The position numbers and the translations under genes are program-made. This document shows positions 12,296-24,269 of a stretch of DNA of 64,000 nucleotides, piece by piece. Source of the stretch: Sambucus nigra (Eukaryota > Streptophyta > Magnoliopsida > Dipsacales > Adoxaceae); the NCBI GenBank assembly GCA_949130495.1, contig OX422222.1:278246109-278310108 (forward strand), in the 5' to 3' direction. How positions within the stretch are numbered: the stretch's first letter is position 1; the number at the start of each line of letters is the position of its first letter. Below the pieces are notes generated by a model, which did no database searches, was not told where the DNA came from, and was given only the letters and a program-made list of their open reading frames with translations.

Positions 12296-13859
12296 ATTTA
12301 GCTTGACCATTTTTAATATTTTTTACCGCAGTTAAATTGGATCATGATTATTAGCCATGATGAGTCGTCATAGGTTTTTTGGTTTCGGTTATTTGAATTC
12401 ACCATTTTTATAATTTCCTCGCGCTTAAATAGGGTCACGACCATTAGCCATGACCAGCTGTTGTAGGATTTTTGGTTTCTGTTCTTTAGCATGACAAATT
12501 TTTTTTGTCGCGGTTTAAATGGGGTCACGAGTTATAGCCATGACCAACTAGATGCGTCATCCCGCCTCTGTTGCGGACCTTATTTAGGACCATCCTCGAT
12601 GATGACAAGGTTCGTGACCACCTATTTGGTTATGAATTTGGTCGGCAATCGACGAAAATGGTCATGCGTGATTTGGTCATAGACATGGTCCGCAACCAAC
12701 ATGCCTGGTCATGGCCAAAGTCCGCGACTATTCGCCTAATTTGGTATAGTGACAAGTACCCGCTAAACTTCCTGCACTAATAAAAAAAGGTATAAGTGAG
12801 GTCCAATTGCAACCTCTCATACTCTTTTTTCCAGTGATTATCATCGTGCCTCACTTTTCCTTTGAAAAATAAACGTGGGTGCGAATGTGAGTCCTACAAG
12901 TAATGGATCTAATTAATCATTCTAATTATTATTTTTCAACTGATCCAATTTAAGTTTATCTTATTTTGACACATGAGTCCTATGAGAAAGGAGGTAAATT
13001 GGAACCATGCTTTTAAGTAAGGGTATAATAGTTTTATTAGGCTTTTGAGTCCTCACAACTACCCTTCTCTAAACCCTTTGTGTGGAATGTCTCGTCGAAG
13101 TGATATCCAAATAAGGAACCCCCCGATACACTTACATTTAAATAGGGTAATTGTTAAGAAATATCTTGTTAGGGTTATTTATGAGAGAGTATGGAAAGAG
13201 TTTGAAAGTCTATGTGCATTATCAGTCTATATAATCCAACATCATTATCTAACAATCAAGCCAACAATAAATAATTATCCCATATTCCTTATATCTTCTA
13301 CGTGATAAAACACATATAAATAATAACAATATGTCAAGTAATAATGGATTTGGGAGATCTTTAATTAAATATAGTGGTCACGGACTTGGATCGTGACTAC
13401 ATAACCTGACCATTTAATTTTTCCACAACATCAACATAGTCACGGTATGTGCCCGTGACCATGTTTATGGTACGAAAAAAATAAATGGCACAGTCAGTGA
13501 TCACTAACCTCGATTGCGACTATCTGTCTTGACCAATTCAAAAAGGTCAGGCCCAAATTCGTTATCCATATCAACTGAAAATCTTAAATTTTTCATGGAC
13601 ATAGTCACGGTCATGGGATGTGACCACGGTTGGAGGCAATTTTGGCCTAACTTTTCTGCGATAGTGGTCATAACCTTGTCACGGACCATAATTGTGAATA
13701 GGCTAGTCAATGCTCCAGGACGTGACCAACTCTAGTTTGTGCCATGGTGGTTAGTAGTCATGAACCAGATTACGAGTTCTTTAACCCTAGTCATGGGTTT
13801 TTTCCCTGACCACCTAGTCACATACTTGGGCTTGACCAGTTTTAATTTGTGGTGTAGTG
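12296..13859 (+). mobile_element. CACTA 3' part, duplication copy B
   Basis: Copy of 5,936-7,338 ending in ggtgtagtg at 13,859. It extends further left than copy A and shows a tandem unit there: three diverged repeats of about 90 bases (12,300-12,545), each with agc(a/t)tgacca, a TTT-rich stretch, cgcg(g)ttaaat(a/g)gggtca(c/t)ga and tagccatgac. These look like subterminal repeats. No transposase coding sequence is present and no 5' CACTA end was found, so the element is truncated. Confidence 0.7.
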
Positions 13860-14640
13860 ATATAATTCGTCAAAAGTTTTTTCCCCCTTTGTGGTAAGGA
13901 TTTTGAAATGGGCGGTGAGGCGTTGAAGATTCTCATGCCTCACGGTGGAGGTACATTCTTAGGTAATTTTCAAAACTTCACATTCGTCCTTTGACTTAGA
14001 GAACGTCAAAATATGCTTAAATTCACTAATGATTTTGCAATTAAATATTGAGTTAAGACCTTCGTGTTCCACCAACTTTCCTTGATGTCATTCTTATCCT
14101 AACTAGATCGGATTTTGGGGACTTGAACAACATCAATTATGGTAACCCATGGTTTCCAATGTGTTAAAACATAACTCCATATTCGACCATTCATAGACAT
14201 CATATGTGTCACTATGCACATTTTGCAATAGGAACATTTTCTATCATCAAAAGGTGGATGTTATTAATATGAACCTTATCCATCTTGCAAATAAAGGATA
14301 TACTCTCCGGTATTAAAATAAAAAATAGAAAGACCCTCTCTAATACCAGTTCGGAGTGAGTGATCTCAACGGTAGCAACCCAATAAAAATAAAATACTGG
14401 TTGAGGGATAGTTTTACATCCAAATTAATCAATGTGTTAAAAACATCCAAAATTCCTATGTGATTTTTTTTTTATTGTGAATATACTGAGAAAAGGAAAA
14501 TGGATAGATTCATAGCGAGGTCAGCTGGGACATTAGGAAGGCACTTTTGGGGACCACAAACTTCACCACATATAATTAGATGGTGAATGTCACACTTCTC
14601 CACTGTCAGGATCACATGGACTTCCAAGAGAATAACACAT
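13860..14640. other. Non-coding sequence retained only in copy B
   Basis: 13,860-13,968 matches 7,339-7,447 in copy A. From 13,969 the sequence has no partner in copy A. It has no readable domain and only short open frames. Because it leads into gypsy gag-like and protease-like sequence that continues smoothly past the copy A breakpoint, I infer that copy B is ancestral here and copy A has a deletion. Confidence 0.5.
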
Positions 14641-15640
14641 AAAAACAAAGTGGAGTCATTGATCTAGTAGGGAGAGACGAGTGGGGGAAGAGAATTCGGG
14701 ACCCAACGGCTCAGGGGTACTTCATTCCCGGATCAGGATAAGAGATTCAGGGGTTCCGATGATCGGAACAGAAAGGTCCAGGGACTGTCAGGACAGGGTC
14801 AGCAGGTCCAACAACACAGATCCCATTAGGGCCAATGTCAGTAGGGTCAAGGCCAGCACGACCGATAGGTATAGTGGTTCTCGTTTTATAAGAATTATAA
14901 CACTTGCAGAGAGAGGGTCCATACTTTGAGGCGGTGTCCTCGGGATAATCAGGCAGCTTAAGAGTAAGGAGGTAAAAGGGGACATCAGGCACCATAGGGA
15001 CAACTCCATGCATTACCATCCCGGAGATTCACCAGCCGCTCCACCACCCGTCGCCCCTCCTCAGGGAGAACTACCACCGCTACAATATGGATGGGTTTAT
15101 CACATTGTGCTCGCATAGGGGCCAGTGCCAACTCTGAGTATATGTTTCCTATCTTTGGACACGTAGGTCATATTTTATTTGACACGTGGGAATCTCCCTC
15201 ATTTGTAAGCACTGATTATACGCGTGAGATTGGTATAATATACATTTCTTCTGATATCATACTACACAAAGACTCACCGATGGGTAGAGGGGAACCCATA
15301 CGTTTGGTATGTCAAATATAGGGTTTGAGATAGGGCATCTCATTTTTGTATCTGACTTATTAGTACTTGATATGCATGAGTACGATGTTATCTTATGGAT
15401 GGATTGGCTACCTACATACAGAGCATATGTTGACTGTTACGGTAGGTCCATCATCTTCACCATTATGGGACACGAGAAGTCTCCTCCTGGTCATGGATTG
15501 AGCACGCATTTATACTATATCGAGGAGGAGACTTCTTCAGAGGTCTAAGTTCTTGTGTTTGGTAAATTGAAAAGGACCACAAGATTAAAAATACAGGATA
15601 TTCCAAGGAAGAAGAATAATTTCATCCAGAGTGAATCTAA
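14641..15640 (+). pseudogene. Gypsy gag tail and protease remnant, copy B
   Basis: 14,650-15,090 is proline/glutamine-rich in one frame (for example ELPPLQYG at about 15,068), like the tail of a gypsy gag. From about 15,113 follows a spacer and retropepsin region: ILFDTWESPSFVS, where functional enzymes have DTGASHSF, so the catalytic Asp-Thr survives but Gly-Ala-Ser-His is lost. After a stop near 15,321 the frame resumes as DLLVLDMHEYDVILWMDWL with the YRAYVDCYGRS block to 15,548. The protease is broken by a stop and by active-site substitutions. The second half is almost identical to the remnant at 7,490-7,740. Confidence 0.8.
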
Positions 15641-17101
15641 GTCCGCTATACAAAATACCTTTATCATAAGTGATTAAATCGTAAAGATTTCATATGAATA
15701 ATTCGATATGAATTTGACAAACATTTTCAAAACCTTTTGAACTAAACTCAATGTGTATTTAATAATATGAAATAAGAGATTTTCCATATTGTGGAGCAAA
15801 TCATTATACTATACTCTTAGAAAATTTTTAGGTCAATGCACATTTGTGAGTCATAAGCGTACAATTCAATTAAGGTGTGACAAATTTGTTAAAATAGATT
15901 TGAGAATTCTTTTTACATTATTTTGTTTAGAATCAAAATAAGGATAGACTTTTCTTGAGTTGAATACTATTTTAAATTTTTTCTAGAACTCCAAAGTTGA
16001 TTTTTAAAGACTAATTTTTTTTGTGAATGATCCTAAGTGGGTTTTATCTAATTTTCAAGATTCTTATAAGAGTCTAAAATTTACTCTCTAAAAATATATT
16101 AAAGTTTATCACATTTGTTACAAGAGTTCAATTGATGATTACAATATATATCTACGAATATCTTAAAATCTAAAATTTCGTAATTAATAATAAAATAAAG
16201 GGATTTTAAGTATTTATTCTCATTTTATTATAACCATTGTGGAACAAGTGTCTATCTCTGCTAAAAGAAAAATAGACAGTTGCATAGCAGTTGTGGATGA
16301 TTTTGGGTGGTTATGAGACTTAGTAAAATTTAAAAAGAAGATGGGATGGAAGCCTAATAAATATTAGGATATGAGACTAAAGTAAAAAAATATAAAATTT
16401 CTTCCATGGTGGTAGATTCTCAAACATTAGTTTTTCTCAAAACTTCTTTTGCTCAGTTTACTCTTTTTAGCACTTTTGCTTGCATTTTATTTTCCTAGAA
16501 GTTAATGAAAAAGTAATTCCTTAAAAATAATCATTAAAACCATGAAAATATTGTTTCCACTACTTCTTACTTTTTGTTTCTTGACAAAGAAGATATATTG
16601 ACTCCTTCCTTATTTACCACTATAGTTGTTTGATAGCATTGTGAAGGTAATAAAGGGAATTTTATTAACATATAAATCATTTTCATGAATTAATCAAAAA
16701 TAGAAATTCATGTGCTTTTCAATACGTATTTTCATAAGTATACAAGTCATTAATCTTTAAGTCGATTTATTATTGTTTGTAAAATCGCATATTCAAGATG
16801 TTTGTTATGTATTTTAGCAGTTTTGATCATGCAGATTTGCTTTCCTACATAAAATACAGCTTAATTATATATAATTTTGTTGTTTTTTTAAACATCTCAA
16901 GAAGGATTTCATTAAATAACCAAGTATTATATGAAAAAAAAATATATATACCCAAACAAACTTAAACAAGCAAAGGAAAGAAAAGATTACATAATAACGA
17001 AAAAAATGATAAAAAACAAAAAAAGGCAAAGATGTTGATAAGAACCTATAACCCATTATTGGGCATATTAGTATATGTATTTATTTTGAATGAACTAAAT
17101 A
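15641..17101. other. AT-rich non-coding part of duplication copy B
   Basis: Counterpart of 7,760-9,410 with point changes and a deletion near 15,887. No gene is seen. Confidence 0.5.
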
Positions 17102-17172
17102 AGTTGGGGTAAGTGGCCAAGTGTTAAGTTTATGGGGTTTGGTGGTTGAGGTCATGGGTTCAATTCTAGGAG
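17102..17172 (+). repeat. tRNA-like segment, copy B
   Basis: Diverged copy of 9,411-9,482: A-box-like gtggccaagtgttaag and B-box-like gggttcaattc. More decayed than copy A, so not an active tRNA gene. Confidence 0.3.
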
Positions 17173-17216
17173 GCACACTAAACATTAATGGTCTTTGATT
17201 GGACCTTGGTCCTTGG

Positions 17217-18333
17217 TGAGAGTGCAGTGACAGCGGAAATATTGCGACTTCTCAAATAAAAAACCAATTTTAATTAATCCCAAATTTTAGTTAAAACCCT
17301 AAGACATGCATCTAGATGATTTATCAAATAAAATATAGCATGCAGGATTAACACAAACAATTTCAGGAAAAATCCCCCAAAGGGGCAAAACCTTTTATTT
17401 TCACTATAATTTGTAAGAAAACGGCTTACAATCGGATTACAATGAAAATACAATGACTAAGAATTACCCTCAGGTATCGGATTTTGTAGTCGGCGGCTGG
17501 AAATATCCCTTTCCAGGAGGGCAGCAATGAATCCACACGCAGCGAACCCACATGAACCTCAGTCCAATCAACAAAGGAAGAACCGCAGTACTCCTCAATG
17601 ACACGCAGCCATGAAACTTTGTAGAGACTCCCTCAGCAATGACACGCATCCCTCGGTTGCAAAGATCTCTCCACAAAGATGAACAACAACAAAGTTTGTG
17701 TTCTAGGGTTCCAAAAGATTCACAAAAGTAATTGGGATTTTTGGTGTGAATCAAAAAGAGTCTTGGGACTCAAAAAAGGTGAAGACTTAGAGTATTTAGG
17801 ACTCTGAAAATCGTGTTGAAAAGTCTTGAAAAATAACTCCCCGAAGTTGGCTTTAAATAGGAAAACTTTGAGCCTAAAAAATCTGCAGCGAATCTGGCCG
17901 AATTTATCCCAGTCGGACCGGTCCGGTTCTGAGGCGGATCGGTCCGGTCAAGCGGATCGGTTTTTTTATTTTGGCCTTCATCGGTTCGCTTGCGGTCCGG
18001 GGTATACTGGATCTGCAGCAAGCGGATCGGTCCGGTATGGGGCGGATCGGTCCGGTTTTCCCAGAAAAATAAAATCCTTTTAAAAGCCTCATTTTGCTTG
18101 AAAAAAACTTACTTCTAATTTTTATAAAAAAGATTTTATAAAAATTTCCCAATACTAAATATGAACTTTAAGGAACGTAAAAATAAAATTTTACCAAGTT
18201 CATTCTTGCAGAGGCTATGATGTTGAAGACACTTTGATATTCGGATCCGTTGATGTAGATGCGATCTTGAATTTCTTCAACGGTGTAACGGCGTATGACA
18301 TACATATTGATAATGGACAAAAATGTCCTTACA
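17217..18333 (-). mobile_element. Solo copia-type LTR with CTTGG target duplication
   Basis: A 1,117-bp insertion starting TGAGAGTGCAG and ending CCTTACA, flanked by CTTGG at 17,212-17,216 and 18,334-18,338. The matching empty site is in copy A (about 9,505-9,520), where the flanks are contiguous. Read on the minus strand it starts TGTAAGGAC, has a TATA-like cctatttaaagcc near 17,850-17,862 and ends with ttccgctgtcactgc, like many plant copia LTRs. There are no internal domains, so it is a solo LTR left by recombination. It holds a cluster of ggaccggtccgg/cggatcggtccggt motifs at about 17,915-18,060, upstream of the TATA-like box. Confidence 0.85.
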
Positions 18334-18885
18334 CTTGGGATTCATTTTTAACTTTTTATTAAACCCCTTTTTAATTTTCGACTTAGTTTTCTATTATAAA
18401 TGAACTACTCGTTAGTGGAGGAATTAGTGGGTTAGGTGCATAAAACCAGTACCCACGTTTTTTTACCAATTTGTGTATAAAACAAAGGCTACAACTTTGA
18501 AAAACAACATAGAAAAATTCTATCTCTCACTTTCTCTGCAAAAAAAAATTATTTGCCTATTTTCTACAATAATTTTTTATTCGTTATTTATTTGGGAGTG
18601 TTGGAGCATCCTGGGAGTTCTAAGATTTAACATTAAACTGGTGTTTAAATCTGATCATTGAATCCTGGGAGGTGTTTACTCCCGAGCTTGACAACTACAA
18701 ATATGAGTCTGCAATTTCACCTTTTGGACTTTGTGTCAAACACAAAACTCGATCGATAAATTGTTCCAATTTTATCTATTTCGTATTTGGGTTTTTTCAA
18801 ATATTTTGCATTTATTATTTCCTACACCCAAACGAAGCAGTACTTGATAACGGACAAACTCTCTAAAGACATGGCTTGCAGATGA
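18334..18885 (+). repeat. LTR-like 3' end of duplication copy B
   Basis: Matches 9,517-10,100, including the TATA-like ctattataaatgaac (about 18,391) and the conserved tail with gataacggacaaactctc (about 18,846). The T/C repeat is short here. Homology ends near 18,885, which marks the right edge of the duplication. Confidence 0.45.
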
Positions 18886-20382
18886 AGGCTTAATGATGTA
18901 AAAACAATTAGAGCCATGACAATTGGTTTATGATATGTTGGGGTAGCAAACGTACCCGACATAGTTAAAAAAGGCAAACAAAAATTTGCCCAATGGGAAA
19001 TGCTAATTGATAAAGAAATTTCTGCAAGTCTTACTAATTGATAAATCGATATATAATTTTTTCTTCTAGGGAGACATACAAAATCCAAACATTTTGGGGC
19101 GACGCACTAACGTGTCACATCCGCATTGGATCTTGTCTAGGCTCCACTATTGCAGGGACTGTGTGGAGTTCGAAGATGAGCCAATAAGAGTGCAGCACAT
19201 CAGTGTGTCATATCAAATGTATTCATTTTGTGTCTCCACAAAGGTGAATCCATTTCTTTTGTAATTGACCAAACAGTTTATAGTTTTTTTGTCAGAAATG
19301 CCAAAACATACCGGTAACACTATCGCCAAGCTAAATATGCATTCGGTTATATTTTTTGACTGCCATATTTTTTTGCTTAAAGCCTTGAGTTTTATCTCAT
19401 TTGCATGAAATTATATCCTTGGAGGTCTTGAGTTAATTCGAATTTATTTTATTCAGCATTGTAATTTCAGCATTGTAATTTCAGCATCTGTATGGTTCAA
19501 TATTGAATGTTCAGAAAATTAAAGAAGATATACAATTGTATGAAAGTAATTAACCACTTCCACATATTTATGTTATTGTTGCATGAAAGTGGTGGTAGTA
19601 TAAAAAAATCAATAAAAAAGTAATTTTAAAATTGGATCGAAATAACAAATCGACCAAATTGTTAAATACAAATTGAATACTATTTTAAATTGACCCCAAG
19701 TGAATCTCATTCCCTACCCATGGTGTGTTTGACAATTCATTCACTTATTTTTAAATTCAATGTATGTCTCCCTAGAATTAGTCATAAAAAATTATTGCAA
19801 CCTTCGCAAGAATTGTTTCAACTAGATTTAATTATGTGCGATGCGCATACGTTTTATGAATCTCGTATTCAAAGACTAAAAGAAACATGTTTGTCAACTA
19901 TTATCGAAATACGTATCCAAATATTCTTAATAAGTAAAATTTTCTATTAATTGACAATTACCTAAATATTGGAATTAAATTAGCATAAAAAACTAATTGA
20001 CATGAAATTCACTCATATCTAGTAAATAGTATCCAACCTTTTATGATATACTACTCTTTCCATGGGGATTGTACTAAAAACAAAGTTGACATAATTTTAA
20101 TCGAATAGTTCCACACGCAGTGTTACAACTTAATGTTGGAAGCTATGCCGTGATGAATATGTTAAAATTTGGCCTCAACCTCAACCAACTTAATTCTTAA
20201 TGGTAACGAAATGATATATAACATAAAGCAATTTTTTTGTTCTTAGATTTTTTTACTATTATTGCGAAATAAAATAATTAAATCATCAATTTAGTTGAGT
20301 AAAAATGTTCTTTTTATTTAAGCAAAAAATGCAATTACATTTCTTATTACAAAGTGATCAAACCCAAATATAGTTGACTTCT

Positions 20383-20387
<5 letters not shown>
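18886..20387. other. No gene seen
   Basis: AT-rich DNA with scattered short open frames, none resembling a known protein, and no clear element ends. A short direct duplication, tcagcattgtaat, occurs at about 19,453-19,480. Confidence 0.5.
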
Positions 20388-20434
<47 letters not shown>

Positions 20435-20812
20435 CATACATGCCACATATGACATATTGCAATGCGAACATTTTTATTAAGAATAGAAAAAAAACATTTT
20501 TGAGATGATTTTTTTTGTCTGATGTTTAAACATTTCAAGGGAGTCCACAAAAAAAATCATTTCATAATAAATTATTTTATTATTTAAAAAAAATGGGTCG
20601 GACGATATCAATTAATCCTTTAAAAACTGATAGAATTTGACCATTTTTCTTAAAAAGAGAAAAATAAATTAGTTGCGCTGACTTCTTATAATGGGGTTGT
20701 CTGAAATGTTTAAATATCATAGAAAAAATGAATTCAAAAATATTTTTTTATATTTTAATAAAAACGGTATGAACAAGTGGTATGTATAGGTGATACTTCC
20801 AAGGAAAAACTA
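20388..20812. mobile_element. Small non-autonomous element beside a (TA)n tract
   Basis: A 40-bp (TA)n tract (20,388-20,428) is followed by gtctctcatacatgcca, then a T/A-rich body with gaaatgtttaaatatcat (about 20,704), and closes near ggtatgtataggtgatac (about 20,780-20,800). The same order recurs at 36,290-36,771, which also abuts (TA)n. The copies are diverged. No coding capacity; class uncertain. Confidence 0.45.
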
Positions 20813-21909
20813 AAAGATTGCACCTTATAGCTTCAAGTCATATCTGTGTATTCGTTCTTGATATTGATCATAAGATTTGGATTGAAGCAAAAAAAAAAAT
20901 TATTGGACAAATTGATTATAATACATGGTGAAATTTCTTACAATATTTCTTTAGAAATAACAAATTTTAGATTAAAAAATGTGGTCGATCTAATTCTAAT
21001 ATATATATAATCTGATATATATTTTTATATTTATATAATAGATTATTCTCAGTATGACCGTTACATTACCTATTTGTATTGTCTTTGGGATGAATAAATA
21101 CTTTTGTTTTCAAAAAACATAGTAGAGACTTATATTAAACTCTACTTCGAATCATAACAAATGGCATGTCGTCCGCAGGAAAACTTGTTCAAGATATCGT
21201 AAATCCTAGATTTATTTTCAAGGTTTCATTTACATTTATGCAAGCTTCGCGCTATTTTGTTTTAAAAGTTATCATTTTTGTTTGTGTGTGCCACCGATGA
21301 AGGGCGTTTGTTCATCACTATCCTAATAAAGTCTGTATATAAAAAAAATAACAAATTAGTTCATGCGGACAATTTTACGATAGACTTAGAATAATTTATC
21401 TCCAAAGGCTTTATCTTTATTGGAAAAATAAATTTTTAGTCCTTAAGAGCTAAGTACATTTTGCATTTAGTCTACGTTATTTTTTATCCAAAAAGACTCT
21501 TGTCTATTTTTTGACAATTTTTCCTTCAAATATCTAAAAGCAGAATAATATGTTTGTAAGTGTTTTATATTGTGATGGGCCTTTTGATACAAAATAAAAA
21601 AGTTTGGAATAAACGTTAATTGAAAAAATATCGTGGGGCTGTTCGTGAATGGCCCTTAACTATTTGAAACGTTTTTTCTTAATATTTTGTTTTATCTATT
21701 TTGGACTCCCCCTACATTTCTTCTTTCATTTTTTATACATCTTGGAATTTTTGGATTACTTTTTGTCTTATGTAGAAGAACTATTAATCGCCTCGGCATT
21801 GGAATTCTTTTATGTATTTTACAAAAGAACTATAAATCGCCCACACATTGACATCCTTCGGGGTTACAATCTAGTGTGTGTATAAAAAGGAAGGGAAGCA
21901 TAATACTAA
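20813..21909. other. No gene seen
   Basis: AT-rich sequence without recognisable proteins or element ends; the longest open frame (about 21,649-21,885) is hydrophobic low-complexity and unsupported. Confidence 0.5.
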
Positions 21910-21910
21910 A

Positions 21911-21911
<1 letters not shown>

Positions 21912-21980
<69 letters not shown>
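21912..21980. repeat. Compound (TG)n-(GA)n microsatellite
   Basis: About 17 TG units pass directly into about 17 GA units. Confidence 0.97.
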
Positions 21981-21982
<2 letters not shown>

Positions 21983-22253
21983 GAAAAAGTTCGAGATATG
22001 TAATGAATAAGCAATGATTGCTTTTAATTTTTAAGGGGTAAAATTATCTTTAAGTTTAAAAAGTTGTTTAAGCTATATTTTATACGAAAATAATATAACA
22101 ATAAGGGACATTTGGGCCTTGAATTTGAATTATTTAAAGCAATAAGTCTACTCGAAAATTGTTTACACATAATTTATTTGTTTGTAGCAAACTTATGAAA
22201 TCACTACTATAATATAAATAACCCTTATTAGTACATTTGAGGATGCATATAAT

Positions 22254-23213
22254 CATGGGTGGACCTAGGTGCTCCCAAAGGTGGGCAGCTTCCCACCCTT
22301 TTTTTCGAATCTATTTTTGACATATACAAAAAAAATCATGGGTCTTTGTGCAAGTTTTTGTAGAGAAAGGCAATTAGTTTTATGTCATTTTAAAAGCTTA
22401 GTGGGAGATTTGTATATAGCATATTTTTTAATCAAATATGCAATCTCACTAAAAAAAATTTACCTTCATTTTCTATTTCTTCCTTTTCTCCCATCTTTCT
22501 TCGCTCCCGACCCAAGCCGCCACTTTCCTTTTATTACCAAACCATAGTCGAACTCCCTTACCTTCCATCACTCCGGTGATAACAACGTGACGGGGACCGT
22601 CCCTCTCGCTGCCTAGAAGGGTAACACCTCTATCATTCAATAAGACACCTACCTTCTAAAGTTTTAATGATATATATCTTGTTTCAGTTCAATATTTTTT
22701 TTCTTGTTTTCTGTTTAATATTTTAGTTCAGTTTTTTTCTAGATAATGTGTATTGTTTAATGAGGTTAAACTTTGAAAGTTCAACAATGTAAAATCTAAA
22801 ATTAGTTTAATTTGTTAGTTCAATGTTCTATGTTAATTTAGTTTGATTATTGATGTTTAAATGATTGAAAAATTAAATATGTTTGTTGTAATTTCTAAAA
22901 AAAATAATTTAATTAGTTTAAAGTGTTGAAGTTAAATTGTTGTGATTTAATTATTCAGTTTCTCCTATTTTTTTAGTATTTAATTGTTATAATTTTTCTT
23001 TTACGATATTACTTCGCTATAATATAACTTGAATGAGTAATTGTTATAAAACTTCTCGAATAAATATTTCTAATTCAATTAATTTATTTTGGGGCTAAAC
23101 AATTTCAAAAAACTATAAATAACCCAAAAATCGCCTTGTGGGTCATGTCCCCGTACCCTTGCCACAACTCGAAACTTTTGCATCCTCGACTAAAAATCCA
23201 CGGTCCGCCACTC
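22254..23213. mobile_element. Non-autonomous hAT-like element
   Basis: Left end catgggtggacctaggtg, right end cggtccgccactc, which form imperfect inverted ends around a GG(C/T)GGACC core as in many plant hAT elements. The flanks are 8-bp near-identical duplications, catataat (22,246-22,253) and tatataat (23,214-23,221), the length expected for hAT. The 960-bp interior has no transposase; a short frame ends about 22,545 without recognisable domains. The end sequence and the 8-bp duplication support the class; the imperfect inverted ends leave some doubt. Confidence 0.6.
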
Positions 23214-23221
23214 TATATAAT

Positions 23222-23880
23222 TATATGTCTGTATAATTATCTACGCAAAGTAATTATATAAAAAAATCCACTATTTTTATTGAATCAATAAACTTAATAT
23301 CTATGAAAAAATCCTCTAGACCTTATTTATAATAGATTGCTATATCTTAAACCATATAAAATTACTATTACCACTGTATATTAACTATATAAAATTACTA
23401 CTTCCACATATATTAACTAGTACATTTATATGTTCACTATATATATTTACTATACCTATTATATATTAACTATATATAATAACTATATATATAGTTATTA
23501 TTACCATTGTATATTAACTATATAAAATTACCACTTCAATATATATTAACTAGTACATTTATTAACTAGCACCACTATATATTACCTATATAATTATAAC
23601 AAATGACTGATTTCAAACAATTGTAATTTTAAACAAAATTTTAAATACCAAAATATAATATTAAAATTCTCGAAATAAAAACATAGAAACGAGAGTTACA
23701 TAGTATTGACTGATTAACGAGAGTTACACAGACTAGTGAATAAAATTATTTCCTAGACAACCTCGAAACACAACATAAGGCATTCCCATCCCCCATTAAC
23801 ATGGTTGGTAGATGATGTACTAAATCCATGTCCTAACTGAAACCGTATATTTATAGGGAAAAGATTGGAGGAATACTCAA
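23222..23880. repeat. AT-rich region with 133-bp direct repeat
   Basis: A segment with ccactgtatattaactatat (from 23,371) recurs as ccattgtatattaactatat 133 bases later (from 23,504), and both continue into similar tattaactagtacattta stretches. The remainder is low-complexity AT with no gene. Confidence 0.7.
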
Positions 23881-23904
23881 GTGATGTAAAAGTTATAGGT
23901 TTGC

Positions 23905-24098
23905 GTGTCATCATAAATTTTTATCGGTTATTGTGTCATCATAAGTTTATATCGGTTTGTGTGTCATCATAAATCTTCAGTTGTTGATGTGTCATCATAA
24001 TTTTATATCAGTTTGTGTGTTATCATAAATTTGTATCGGATAGTGTGTAATCAAACAATATACCGATTTGTGTTTCATAATAAATTATTAGGTTTGGG
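23905..24098. repeat. 28-bp minisatellite, about seven copies
   Basis: Units begin gtgtcatcataa and carry tatcggtt; starts at 23,905, 23,933, 23,961, 23,989, 24,017 and 24,045 give an exact 28-bp period, and a seventh (24,070) is degenerate. It lies just beyond the 3' end of the plant-mobile-domain pseudogene. Confidence 0.9.
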
Positions 24099-24269
24099 TT
24101 GCTCTATAATTTGTTGTCACTAATTGTGTAATAAACTATAAATTAATTAATAATAAAATGAATACAATACAATATAATTGTACAAGCAATAGAATTGATA
24201 ATGTATATGAATACAATTTATAAAATGTAAATGAATTGCGAATATTATGAATATGACATAAAATAAAAT

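Noticed and set aside
14681..15019. Open frames on both strands at about 14.7-15.0 kb
   Set aside because: They overlap a GC-richer gypsy gag tail in other frames; only the plus-strand path leading into the protease motif resembles a known protein.
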